Below are positions 30,323-37,235 of a stretch of DNA of 40,802 nt, piece after piece. The stretch is from a virus. The notes under the pieces were generated by a model. That model ran no database searches. It was not told the origin of the DNA and was given only the letters and a program-made list of their open reading frames with translations. The first letter of the stretch is position 1. Each line of letters begins with the position of its first letter. Made by a program: the position numbers and the translations under genes. The stretch spans positions 1 to 40,802 of IMG/VR virus record IMGVR_UViG_3300031624_000004; one strand, given 5' to 3'.

Positions 30323-30752
30323 AACCCCCATTCCTTTTTAGCGTGACGAAAAGCCGCACCTGGTCGGCGTTGATGGAGATACTCGAATTTGTGAGGAAGT
30401 GCTCGGCGTACTCTCGGTAGTAGGCAACGGCATCACGCTTGCTGCCGGTGGCGTCGAGCAGGACGGCCAGGGCGAACTGGAGAGTGCCGCGGCTGCCGCC
30501 ACCATAGCCGCACTCGAATTTATCGGAAAGGTCAAGAAGCCTGCGGCTGCGGGCCGGGTCGAACGGGGATTTCTTGAAATGGCCGTGCCGGTCTATCTTT
30601 ATGCGCTCGGCGGTGAACTTCCACGGCCCCGGATGATGGTATTCCGGGCTGATGTTGTAGTAGACGCCTCCGCCCTCTGCGGCCATCCTTGCCATATCCT
30701 CCACCTCCTTGAAGACGTTGCGGGCCTTACCGGCGATGGCATAGCGGCTCAT
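30306..30752 (-). CDS. DUF6166 domain protein (148 aa)
   Basis: ATG 30752 has GGAGGTGTGGAA and overlaps the preceding stop (ATGA). Residues about 75-100 read DLSDKFECGYGGGSRGTLQFALAVLLDATG, matching the DUF6166 core FEWGYGGSGPAQLALALL. The C-terminus (AEHFLTN, INADQVRLFVT) also fits. The family is common in phages and mobile elements, of unknown function. Here Trp of the core is replaced by Cys. GC-rich like the 335-residue gene. Confidence 0.75.
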   Translation of the reverse strand: MSRYAIAGKARNVFKEVEDMARMAAEGGGVYYNISPEYHHPGPWKFTAERIKIDRHGHFKKSPFDPARSRRLLDLSDKFECGYGGGSRGTLQFALAVLLDATGSKRDAVAYYREYAEHFLTNSSISINADQVRLFVTLKRNGGYDGRE

Positions 30753-31009
30753 TTCCACACCTCCGCATGGTTTTGGGGAGCGTCAAATAAATCCCAGAAG
30801 GCGGCATCTATCGTCTCCTGGTACTCAGCCATGTTCGCCGGGTTTTTCAAGCAGTCAACACAGATGCGCGCCTTTACCGGAAGCCGGCGGCCATCATGTT
30901 GGAATTTCTCCCCGCACTTTCGGCACTTATAATTCCGGCGCCGTACCCCGTAGGCAACCCCCTGAGTCGCCCGGCTGCGGCAACCTCCATATTCCCCAGC
31001 GATACTCAT
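30749..31009 (-). CDS. zinc-ribbon protein (86 aa)
   Basis: An 86-residue protein with a basic N-terminal half (GVRRRNYKCRKCGEKFQHDGR), then ARICVDCLKN: CxxC at 29-32 and CVDC at 50-53. This is a treble-clef or ribbon zinc site. The GGGAGGACTGAT site supports ATG 31009. The C-terminal helix (EYQETIDAAFWDLF) may mediate protein contact. Likely a nucleic acid-binding regulator, by composition only. Confidence 0.65.
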   Translation of the reverse strand: MSIAGEYGGCRSRATQGVAYGVRRRNYKCRKCGEKFQHDGRRLPVKARICVDCLKNPANMAEYQETIDAAFWDLFDAPQNHAEVWK

Positions 31010-31061
31010 ATCAGTCCTCCCTTACCAATTCCATTACTTAAACCCTTAAAGGGTCGCCTCG

Positions 31062-31250
31062 TTAATCCTGTGGCTTCTTAGCTAGTATCTGGCTTACACG
31101 CTGGTACGTCAGGTTATAATGACTGGCTATCTTTTCCTGCGTTTGTTTCAGGACACGGTAGCGGAACTTGATTAAGAAGTCCCTCCAATGGTGATTGCGT
31201 TTCCACTTTTTGTTTTTTACTCTCTGCAAAGTTCTAATACCTCGCATCAT
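31062..31250 (-). CDS. small helix-turn-helix protein (62 aa)
   Basis: A 62-residue, very basic product. Its C-terminal half reads VLKQTQEKIASHYNLTYQRVSQILAK. This is a helix-turn-helix of the sigma-region-4 or Trp-repressor type: Q-E-K-I-A-x6-T-x-x-R-V-S-Q-I. The N-terminus is rich in K, R and W. Two adjacent ATGs (31250, 31247) and a GTG six bases further up are all possible, and no ribosome site is clear. As the only recognisable DNA-binding regulator behind its own promoter, it is the best candidate for a Cro- or repressor-like role. Confidence 0.6.
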   Translation of the reverse strand: MMRGIRTLQRVKNKKWKRNHHWRDFLIKFRYRVLKQTQEKIASHYNLTYQRVSQILAKKPQD

Positions 31251-31315
31251 TGACACTAGGCTAATTTAACGATATATTATGTTATGTTTTTGAGATTAAT
31301 TACATCGTCGCACCC

Positions 31316-31344
31316 ATGTTATATGTTATGTAGGGTTTTGTCAA
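31316..31344 (-). promoter_or_regulatory. promoter upstream of the helix-turn-helix gene
   Basis: Minus strand TTGACA (31339-31344), 17 bases, TAACAT (31316-31321). The region between it and the gene is very AT-rich and repeats GTTATGT-like words (31279-31330), which could be operator half-sites. Confidence 0.6.
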
Positions 31345-31410
31345 GCCCCCCTCAGGCGTGGGAAATGTTAAAATTTCATAAAATTTGCACATAATAAGCT
31401 AATATTTGCA

Positions 31411-31854
31411 TTACCAGCAAATCAGTATCTCTATGATTTCTTGGCCTTGATAAATACCACCCACTAAAGGATGGATAGCAGCATCGGTTTGGGGTTCGAT
31501 ATAAACTAATCCCCTATCGGTGGTCTCGAAGGCAACGACGGCGTGCTGCCCGACCCGATAACAGAGCAGGATGAAGGCACACCTTATCCCTGCGGCCTCG
31601 GCATTATTGTTGACTTCGGTGGCAAAGTGCCGGCACTCGTACTCGTTAAGGATAAACTCATTACGGCTCGTTAGGTCGTCAAGTAGGAAAGTCCGCATCT
31701 CGTCGAAGGTGGGGTTTTCCAGTTTCATCCAATCCTGAGTGACTGCGCCGCTGAGGGGAGGCTTGCCTGGAGTATCAAGGGTTTTAGCAAGAACACTCCC
31801 CGTACTTGTGATTGCAAGTAAAAGCGCTACTGCAAATATGATTATCTTTTTCAT
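31411..31854 (-). CDS. secreted transglutaminase-like cysteine protein (147 aa)
   Basis: Residues 1-23 are a signal peptide (KKIIIFAVALLLAITSTG, then VLA as cleavage site). The mature part has YECRHFATEVNNNAEAAGI (73-90; Cys74), GQHAVVAFET (102-111; His104) and YIEPQTDA (118-125). The Cys, His and Glu/Asp order and spacing fit the transglutaminase-like cysteine protease superfamily. It would act outside the host cytoplasm, so a role in changing the host envelope or blocking other phages is more likely than in replication. It is the third gene of the operon from the promoter at 32455 and overlaps the zinc-ribbon gene by ATGA. Substrate unknown. Confidence 0.62.
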   Translation of the reverse strand: MKKIIIFAVALLLAITSTGSVLAKTLDTPGKPPLSGAVTQDWMKLENPTFDEMRTFLLDDLTSRNEFILNEYECRHFATEVNNNAEAAGIRCAFILLCYRVGQHAVVAFETTDRGLVYIEPQTDAAIHPLVGGIYQGQEIIEILICW

Positions 31855-31997
31855 TTTCGTTCCTTCTTTCTCTGTTTATCCCAGTTGGGCGAGTGGCACC
31901 TGGGGTTAGGACACCATTTCGGTCTTTGCGGTTTGCGTGGCACCCAGGTATGACCGCAGCGCAGGCAGGTAAGGGTTGGTAACTTGATTACAACCAT
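31851..31997 (-). CDS. zinc-ribbon protein (48 aa)
   Basis: A 48-residue protein: CLRCGHTWVPR (11-21) and WCPNPRCHSPNWDKQRK. This is the same design as the 45-residue moron gene product (CLRC at the first site, then NPYW or SPNW), and common in phages. The start overlaps the stop of the 133-residue gene by 10 bases and its stop overlaps the secreted protein gene by ATGA. Probably nucleic acid binding. Confidence 0.7.
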   Translation of the reverse strand: MVVIKLPTLTCLRCGHTWVPRKPQRPKWCPNPRCHSPNWDKQRKKERK

Positions 31998-32389
31998 TTC
32001 TCACCATCCCACGTTTCATTGAAATTCTCCTTCATCACGAAGGACAGCCAGAGTTGCTCCATTGAATCCCCTATTCTAAGCATCTGCTCTTCGATTCCCT
32101 CAGCCATCTGGCAAACATCGTTAGTGATGTAGCGATAAAGAGGCTCAACATAGCCAATAGGGTTTCTATCCCAGCCTAGCATTTCCTGTAGCTGGTCTTG
32201 CTCAAGAAGGGGGAAGGCTCTTTCGCAATTACCGGTGGTTATTGCATCACGGTAATCTACAATTTCCCCATCTAAGACATATCGCATACGTTGTCTGCGA
32301 CTGAAAATTAACACACCTATTGGAAGGTTATCTTTAATATCTAGCCAAGCCGATTCCATCATCTTGATATAAGTTTCGCTGGTATCCAT
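31988..32389 (-). CDS. uncharacterised protein, first gene of the consensus-promoter operon (133 aa)
   Basis: A 133-residue acidic soluble protein with mixed helices and strands: YIKMMESAWLDIKDN, PIGVLIFSRRQRMRYVLDGE, LLEQDQLQEMLGWDRNPIGY. There are no cysteine pairs and no signal peptide. AAGGAGTTAGAG precedes ATG 32389. It is transcribed from the strongest promoter of the genome (32427-32455), some 30 bases after the predicted start. Function unknown. It is co-expressed with a zinc ribbon and a secreted transglutaminase-like protein. Confidence 0.6.
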   Translation of the reverse strand: MDTSETYIKMMESAWLDIKDNLPIGVLIFSRRQRMRYVLDGEIVDYRDAITTGNCERAFPLLEQDQLQEMLGWDRNPIGYVEPLYRYITNDVCQMAEGIEEQMLRIGDSMEQLWLSFVMKENFNETWDGEKWL

Positions 32390-32426
32390 CTCTAACTCCT
32401 TATTATAATCAGTGCTTTACTCTATT

Positions 32427-32455
32427 ATTATAATCATACCGATACGGTTTGTCAA
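32427..32455 (-). promoter_or_regulatory. perfect consensus promoter with operator in its spacer
   Basis: Minus strand TTGACA (32450-32455), 17 bases, TATAAT (32427-32432). The spacer contains ACCG-ATA-CGGT (32438-32448), an 11-bp inverted repeat. A repressor bound there would block the polymerase, the classical arrangement for a tightly controlled strong phage promoter. Confidence 0.88.
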
Positions 32456-32487
32456 CCCCCCCAATTTGGTAGTTAAAAAGAGAAGAG

Positions 32488-32509
32488 CCCCCGCCCTTTC
32501 GGGCGGGGG
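32488..32509 (-). terminator. terminator of the late operon
   Basis: A 9-bp all-G/C stem (CCCCCGCCC and GGGCGGGGG). On the minus strand the loop is GAAA and it is followed by CTCTTCTCTTTTT. It separates the end of the late genes from the promoter at 32455, 33 bases further on. Confidence 0.8.
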
Positions 32510-32539
32510 TTGACAATTAGATATATTGTTTGTTATATT
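32510..32539 (+). promoter_or_regulatory. plus-strand promoter of a small RNA candidate
   Basis: TTGACA (32510-32515), 18 bases, TATATT (32534-32539). It starts directly after the late terminator stem and points against the late genes. There is no plus-strand gene downstream. Confidence 0.65.
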
Positions 32540-32545
32540 ATAGTT

Positions 32546-32620
32546 GTTACGGCGAGTCCTTGTAGGACGGCATAAGTGAAGCCCCCCGCTACCACCATCA
32601 GGGGGGCTTCACGCTTTTAG
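32546..32620 (+). ncRNA. small RNA candidate (about 70-75 nt) ending in an intrinsic terminator
   Basis: From the predicted start (about 32546), the transcript has a short hairpin GTCCT-TGT-AGGAC (32556-32568). It then has a 12-bp perfect stem GTGAAGCCCCCC (32576-32587) with GGGGGGCTTCAC (32601-32612), and GCTTTT. It lies in the gap between late and early blocks, antisense to late readthrough. No open frame of useful size is present. Confidence 0.55.
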
Positions 32621-32648
32621 GAATTTTACGGGGCCACTTTAGCTGGAC

Positions 32649-33041
32649 TTATGTATTCTCAAGCTGATTTTCGGCTTGAACGAGGTCGTCGTCCTCTGTC
32701 TCTCTGGAGAGAACATAATCGGAAATAGACATAAGTTCATTGGCAACTATATCCTTGAGTATGCCTATCCAGCTTTCCTCGTTAAACTTTCCATCATGGA
32801 GGTCGTTTCCCCTGTTCCAGTCCTCGCCGGGTCTAGGCTTCCGAGTATTTGCACCGCAGCCGAGATAGTCTGCAGATGCTCTTATGAAGTATTCGTGTCC
32901 ATCTGTAAAAAGCCTAACCCTTACGGAATCCTCATCATATTCCCAGATAGCCTTATGCTTTTTACCCCACCTGCTCTCAAGTTCGGAAATCCAGTCTCCA
33001 AGTTTCTTTATATATTCGGGTTGTGCTTTATCATTTGCCAT
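32649..33041 (-). CDS. last late gene, uncharacterised (130 aa)
   Basis: A 130-residue protein with a helical N-terminus (YIKKLGDWISELESRWGKK). A beta region (SVRVRLFTDGHEYFIRASADYL) follows, then polar sequence GANTRKPRPGEDWNRGNDLHDG and an acidic tail (SRETEDDDLVQAENQ). AAAGGAGAAAC precedes ATG 33041. It follows the lysis genes and is the last gene before the late terminator. It may be a lysis or late regulatory accessory, but no family is visible. Confidence 0.55.
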   Translation of the reverse strand: MANDKAQPEYIKKLGDWISELESRWGKKHKAIWEYDEDSVRVRLFTDGHEYFIRASADYLGCGANTRKPRPGEDWNRGNDLHDGKFNEESWIGILKDIVANELMSISDYVLSRETEDDDLVQAENQLENT

Positions 33042-33064
33042 GTTTCTCCTTTCCGCAAATTGAT

Positions 33065-33721
33065 TTAGCCCCGTAAATCCTGTTGAAACACTTTTGCTTC
33101 ACTCGTAAGCTGGATATATTGGTTGTATATCTTTAACAAATTATTGAAGTGTCTCCTGAATTGAAGTCTCCCTTCCTCAATGGCCTGTAGGTAGACGGTG
33201 GGTATATCCCATATCTCTAGCTGTCCGGGCGGCTCTATGGGCTTCTCAATGGCTCTCATGGCATACGCAGCCTCTTCCGTGCAGAGGTACTTGTCATTGG
33301 CGGAATATCTTAAATCCTGTGAAGTGTAAGGCGGGAAATGCCAGTGACACATCAGGCGTACGGCATCGGCTATCAGATAAAGGAAATCAATATAGCCGTA
33401 GTCTTTACGTCCTATAAGAGAGGTGGAGAGTACGGCTCTTAAACCCTCTGCCCTTGTAATATTGGATGCCCTGTAAATCTCTATATCCGAGTTCATGTAC
33501 TCATCAAAGAAACGGGCGCAACTTGGCCCCTTTCCCAGAGATTCCCGTGTTTCAAAGTCAACAAAATTACCCTCTTTATCAAATACGGGATGCCCGATAA
33601 TGCCGAAATGGTATCGGTCGGTATGCCGGCCGCTCGGAGACTTGGTTAAAGTCCGGGAAGCCCACCCCGTTATACCTTTGCCCTTAGTTGCGAATATATC
33701 ACCGGGCCAGATTTCAAACAT
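33065..33721 (-). CDS. permuted papain-fold (NlpC/P60-like, YiiX type) cysteine peptidase (218 aa)
   Basis: Start ATG 33721 because GGAGGTTAAG lies directly before it; the longer frame from 33742 lacks a site. Residues 4-12 read IWPGDIFAT, then GWASRTLTKSP, then RYHFGIIGHP (His38) and, much later, KYLCTEEAAYAM (Cys147). In the permuted NlpC/P60 group, His precedes Cys in exactly this way, with GD-I/V at the start and C-S/T-E at the active site. With a holin-like gene immediately upstream it is the best lysin candidate. A tail-borne peptidoglycan peptidase is an alternative. No signal peptide. Confidence 0.65.
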   Translation of the reverse strand: MFEIWPGDIFATKGKGITGWASRTLTKSPSGRHTDRYHFGIIGHPVFDKEGNFVDFETRESLGKGPSCARFFDEYMNSDIEIYRASNITRAEGLRAVLSTSLIGRKDYGYIDFLYLIADAVRLMCHWHFPPYTSQDLRYSANDKYLCTEEAAYAMRAIEKPIEPPGQLEIWDIPTVYLQAIEEGRLQFRRHFNNLLKIYNQYIQLTSEAKVFQQDLRG

Positions 33722-33722
33722 C

Positions 33723-33989
33723 TTAACCTCCGCAAAAGGCATGCCATATTTTAGATAATATTTGGGGATTGTTAGTCAATAAATAAACTATCATCCCGGT
33801 TAAAATAACCAGCCAAGCCCCGCCGAATGAAACAGTTACTGTTCTCCAAATGGTGTTTGACCTTACAGCCCCGTTTATCCTGTCTACCTTTTTAATCAGG
33901 GAAGGCAAATCACCATTATCACCGTCTTTAATTTCCTTTAACCTTTCATCGAGTCTTCCTAGCTTTTCAGAAATTACATCCTGTTTCAT
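33723..33989 (-). CDS. holin-like protein, XhlA type (88 aa)
   Basis: An 88-residue protein: a coiled-coil N-terminus (KLGRLDERLKEIKD, KKVDRINGAVRSN), then one membrane helix (VSFGGAWLVILTGMIVYLL, about 54-72) and a short tail. This layout matches XhlA-type haemolysin/holin accessory proteins. Its stop codon lies inside the ribosome site of the peptidase gene. Together they look like a lysis cassette at the end of the tail genes. Confidence 0.62.
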   Translation of the reverse strand: MKQDVISEKLGRLDERLKEIKDGDNGDLPSLIKKVDRINGAVRSNTIWRTVTVSFGGAWLVILTGMIVYLLTNNPQILSKIWHAFCGG

Positions 33990-33998
33990 TCTGCTCTC

Positions 33999-35960
33999 CT
34001 AATCTATTGCTTCGCTCACTGAAACACTGTATATCCCCTCATTACCAAACTCTGTACCCTTTTCCGTACCAGGCATTGCAGCCATTTCAACAAAGTATTC
34101 CGTGTCGTTTTTGTTTCCGGTAGGATAGAAGCTCATTAAAGTCCCTGTTTCTATCGCTGTCTTTAGGGCGTCTATTATATCTTGCCCTGACTGGTCTCCC
34201 TGAGACATCGCCATGACATTAAAATCAAACCCCCACAATACGGGAGGTGTAACACGATACTCCAAGATAAAAGACTCTATTTTTGGCGAATTGGTAGTGG
34301 TAGACCCTCTAACCAAATCTGCTTTCAACTGGATACTCTCAAAGGAAACCCCTACAGAATCGCCACTGGCGGGGAAACTTAAAGCCGTAGGTCTCGGAGA
34401 GGATTTAAAAGTACCTAATTCAGTCCAGGCCGTATCTTCATCGATTCTGTATGAAACAGTAATATATTCATTAGCGTTGCAGTCTTTAGTAACCGCCCTT
34501 ACTTTATGGGCGACTTTGGACATGGACTCAAAATCAGAGTGAAATTTAGGATAGATGATGTAACCAGTTTCGGCGTAGGTATGACCAGCTATCTTGGTAA
34601 CGTTATCGCTAACGTTGGGGAATGGTAAACTTTTTACATCAGTCCCCTCTCCGAAATATAAAGTACCTGAATCCCACATCAAAGCCCTTATGGGGGTATT
34701 AACCGAACCTATACGTACAGGATGCCAGTGTTTTCCTGTTAAATATCTCTTTAATATACAGGACTTCTTGGTATTCCCCCCGTCTAAAGCTATTACTAAC
34801 CAGAAACCTACTCCAACCATGTCCGTGACGACGCCCTGTAAGTCCTCAGGCATACCATCATCCATGTCGGGGCCGATAGGAGTAACCACACCACTGATAA
34901 TCTGGTAAATCCCCTTGCCTACCGCAACATAAGTTGCGCCCCTCCAATAAAGACCCTTTTTACCGGAGGTTAAGTCCTTTTCCCATGTAACTTCGGTGGG
35001 GCCGAAAACAAAGTTAGTAAAAACATCCAGATAGTACATACCTTGAGGGGTTAAAAAGTATAAAGTAGGGTTGTCCGAAGCATCCCTGCCCACGAACATT
35101 CCGGTAATATTAGAGGGTAAATTGGGGAAATTAGGCTTTGAAGTCCAGTTACTAACAATGTCATTAGCTGCGGAATATGCGAATCCGGCGTTTGCAGAAT
35201 TTAAAGCGCAAAGGTGGTTTTCAAACTGAGCCAGATATGCAGATGGCAAATCCCCCGAAGCATCTTTAGCGCAACTGACCCACGAAGCACCTACGTTACT
35301 GTTTGTTCTTATTGAGTTATTATTTAAAGAACCTATACACAGAAATGAGCCTATACCAGACTCAATCAGGGTGGTGACTTCCCGCCCTAAAGTAACAGAG
35401 GCACTCCTGGCGGTGGTGATAGCCCTGGAAGCAGTTACTGCATGACCGAAAGTGACTTCGGCTGTTATTGTATGATGATGTTCAGTGTAGTAAACTGTTA
35501 TTCGTATGTGGTCAACATATACAGTGCTTGCCTCGGCATAGCGTTCCACCGCAACAATAATCCCATCTATAGTAGCCCCACTTGGGATAGCAAACCCAAA
35601 GTTTGTGGCCTTTAAGTAATGGCTTATTGCGTATTTATAACAAGCATAAACAACACCGAAATTTGAGTTATTTATATCAGATGGAGACCAACTTTCATCC
35701 CATAAATCATCTGCTGCCCCATAAGATATATATTGCTCTACATCAGTAATGGTTACATCATCAGACTTATTTGTGCTACCAATATTACCATCTGATTTCA
35801 CAATTTGAATCGCATAGATTTTCTTTGCAGCTGTGCCAACAACCACTGAGGCATAACTATCATCGCTTGTTTTGGCATTATCTGGATTAGACCACGTTTC
35901 AGTTCCAATGGTGTCGTCATCGGCCATTGTCCCAGGGCTTAAAGCACCAGTATCAGCCAT
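33999..35960 (-). CDS. tail propeller/fibre protein with inserted N-terminal module (653 aa)
   Basis: Residues 1-170 hold WSNPDNAKTSDDSYASV, YLKATNFGFAIPSGATIDGI and VDHIRITVYY, a beta-sandwich module common in phage tail proteins. Residues about 171-205 hold two units of the TASVxxGxxVTASR repeat, also seen in the gene at 37236. From about 212 (SFLCIGSLNNNS) to about 500 the sequence is a beta-propeller with W-x-S-K-P, FLTPQGMYYLDVF and LYFGEGTDVKSLPF blades. The C-terminus is beta-rich. The start overlaps the upstream stop (TAATG). The propeller seems to continue the 146-residue product encoded upstream. Confidence 0.65.
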   Translation of the reverse strand: MADTGALSPGTMADDDTIGTETWSNPDNAKTSDDSYASVVVGTAAKKIYAIQIVKSDGNIGSTNKSDDVTITDVEQYISYGAADDLWDESWSPSDINNSNFGVVYACYKYAISHYLKATNFGFAIPSGATIDGIIVAVERYAEASTVYVDHIRITVYYTEHHHTITAEVTFGHAVTASRAITTARSASVTLGREVTTLIESGIGSFLCIGSLNNNSIRTNSNVGASWVSCAKDASGDLPSAYLAQFENHLCALNSANAGFAYSAANDIVSNWTSKPNFPNLPSNITGMFVGRDASDNPTLYFLTPQGMYYLDVFTNFVFGPTEVTWEKDLTSGKKGLYWRGATYVAVGKGIYQIISGVVTPIGPDMDDGMPEDLQGVVTDMVGVGFWLVIALDGGNTKKSCILKRYLTGKHWHPVRIGSVNTPIRALMWDSGTLYFGEGTDVKSLPFPNVSDNVTKIAGHTYAETGYIIYPKFHSDFESMSKVAHKVRAVTKDCNANEYITVSYRIDEDTAWTELGTFKSSPRPTALSFPASGDSVGVSFESIQLKADLVRGSTTTNSPKIESFILEYRVTPPVLWGFDFNVMAMSQGDQSGQDIIDALKTAIETGTLMSFYPTGNKNDTEYFVEMAAMPGTEKGTEFGNEGIYSVSVSEAID

Positions 35961-36029
35961 TAGACAGTCACCCCATAAAAGACGATGGCATCCGTTGGAA
36001 GCGGGAAATCGGTTTTAACGGAAGTCCAA
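35956..36029. repeat. 74-bp duplicated gene junction, copy A
   Basis: Identical to 38662-38735 except for two bases (35966 and 36011). It encodes the C-terminus TDFPLPTDAIVFYGVTV of the upstream gene, its stop and the overlapping start of the next gene. Confidence 0.95.
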
Positions 36030-36400
36030 CTTGAGCCATCTAAATAGGAAATCTGATTATTCCCTATTGCCCATACTTTATCGGCGTATTTTTTTATGAT
36101 TTCTGGCTCTACCCCGAAAGACCCTAAAGTAGTGACTAAAGGCGGTAGTGTTTGAATGTTTCTACCAGTATCGGCATCGGCTTCCCAGAACCTGTCGTTA
36201 TCTTCAGAACTCCACTTCTCAACACCCATGCCCGATTTTAAGTTGCCCCACTTCTGCTTTCTAGTGGGGGTGTAATCTGATTCTTGCGGGCTAGTGGTCA
36301 TAAATTGCTGTGGGAATGGAGTAATCCGATGTTGCGAAACTCCACCTTTAATCGGAAATTCAAAGTCATTCAAGATAACCGAACGTTGCACTTCACCCAT
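35960..36400 (-). CDS. N-terminal part of a tail beta-propeller protein (146 aa)
   Basis: ATG 36400 has GTGGAGAATTAAA and follows the adaptor gene. A TTG-started frame to 36415 is less likely. The product has PFPQQFMTTSPQESDY, then WGNLKSGMGVEKW and a first blade-like pair (ADKVWAIGNNQISYLDG, SSWTSVKTDFPLPTDAIVFYG). Phage propeller proteins usually continue into SxxCIG-like blades, which here begin only at residue 212 of the next gene. The gene therefore looks like the detached head of a longer protein split by a module insertion. Confidence 0.55.
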   Translation of the reverse strand: MGEVQRSVILNDFEFPIKGGVSQHRITPFPQQFMTTSPQESDYTPTRKQKWGNLKSGMGVEKWSSEDNDRFWEADADTGRNIQTLPPLVTTLGSFGVEPEIIKKYADKVWAIGNNQISYLDGSSWTSVKTDFPLPTDAIVFYGVTV

Positions 36401-36401
36401 T

Positions 36402-37226
36402 TTAATTCTCCACAACGGCTATAGCTGAGCCTAAATTAGCCTGTATAGTTTCTCTAACCTTGTCGGCCATAGTTTGATTTAGTGTCATTTGAGTAGAGTG
36501 TATTTCAGAATCTACATCATGTCCCCTTATTCTTGATTGATGTAAAAGAGCCGCCGCCTGATACGATAGAAAGGTGGGGTTGATAGGACATTCCTCGGTA
36601 TCGGTGTCTAAAATAGAAGGAGAAGCCAAACCTTTTATTCTTAAAGCCCTGCCGTCTGTGATAGTAAACAAGTCCTTTACGAACTCCAATTTGATAGTAG
36701 AGCCTGGTATGATTCTCCAATGCTCATTAGGGATTGGGTCGCTTGAATCGTAAAGACCCGATGTAGATGATTCCATTTCAATAGAATTTATGTAGAGGAA
36801 ACTCGTTGGTAAGTCGTATTGATAAGTGTCGGTTGCTAAAGTTAAAGAAGTGTCTGTCTTGTTTTGTAGGGCTTCTTTAGCCACAATTTCTATCGCTAAG
36901 TTGATAAAGTCGTTATAGGTATCAACCGTGAATACCTGGTGCATCTCCACCAAGTCACCGGCTGTTAAAGTAGCTGCCGGTAAAAAGGTAAGTGCGTGGG
37001 TGGTATTTTCCCAGGCAGTAGGATTTCCCGATGTACCAACACCAGTACCTGAATAGCAGAACATCTCTATCCATTTCTTGAAATAAGTGTCAGGTTTCTC
37101 CCAATCGGTTTCAGCGCAGACAAAAGAACCTGAGGCGGGGGAGGTTACTGTCCCTGTGATTAAATCATTACAAAGTCTGGCCGTTAGGTGTCTGATTTGA
37201 TAGCGTTGATAATTATATATGGCCAT
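36402..37226 (-). CDS. tail/neck adaptor protein, SU10-adaptor-like (274 aa)
   Basis: A 274-residue protein. Residues about 130-220 have YDLPTSFLYINSIEMESS, HWRIIPGSTIKLEFVKDLFTITDGRALRIKGL, CPINPTFLSYQAAALLHQSRI. The order of D-L-P, an I-x-x-V/I strand, W-R, a ligand-poor beta region and a final AA-x-LL helix fits the SU10-type phage adaptor family, which bridges portal and tail (related to T7 gp11). It is followed by the propeller-type tail proteins, as in short-tailed phages. Match by pattern only. Confidence 0.55.
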   Translation of the reverse strand: MAIYNYQRYQIRHLTARLCNDLITGTVTSPASGSFVCAETDWEKPDTYFKKWIEMFCYSGTGVGTSGNPTAWENTTHALTFLPAATLTAGDLVEMHQVFTVDTYNDFINLAIEIVAKEALQNKTDTSLTLATDTYQYDLPTSFLYINSIEMESSTSGLYDSSDPIPNEHWRIIPGSTIKLEFVKDLFTITDGRALRIKGLASPSILDTDTEECPINPTFLSYQAAALLHQSRIRGHDVDSEIHSTQMTLNQTMADKVRETIQANLGSAIAVVEN

Positions 37227-37235
37227 GAAAAACTC

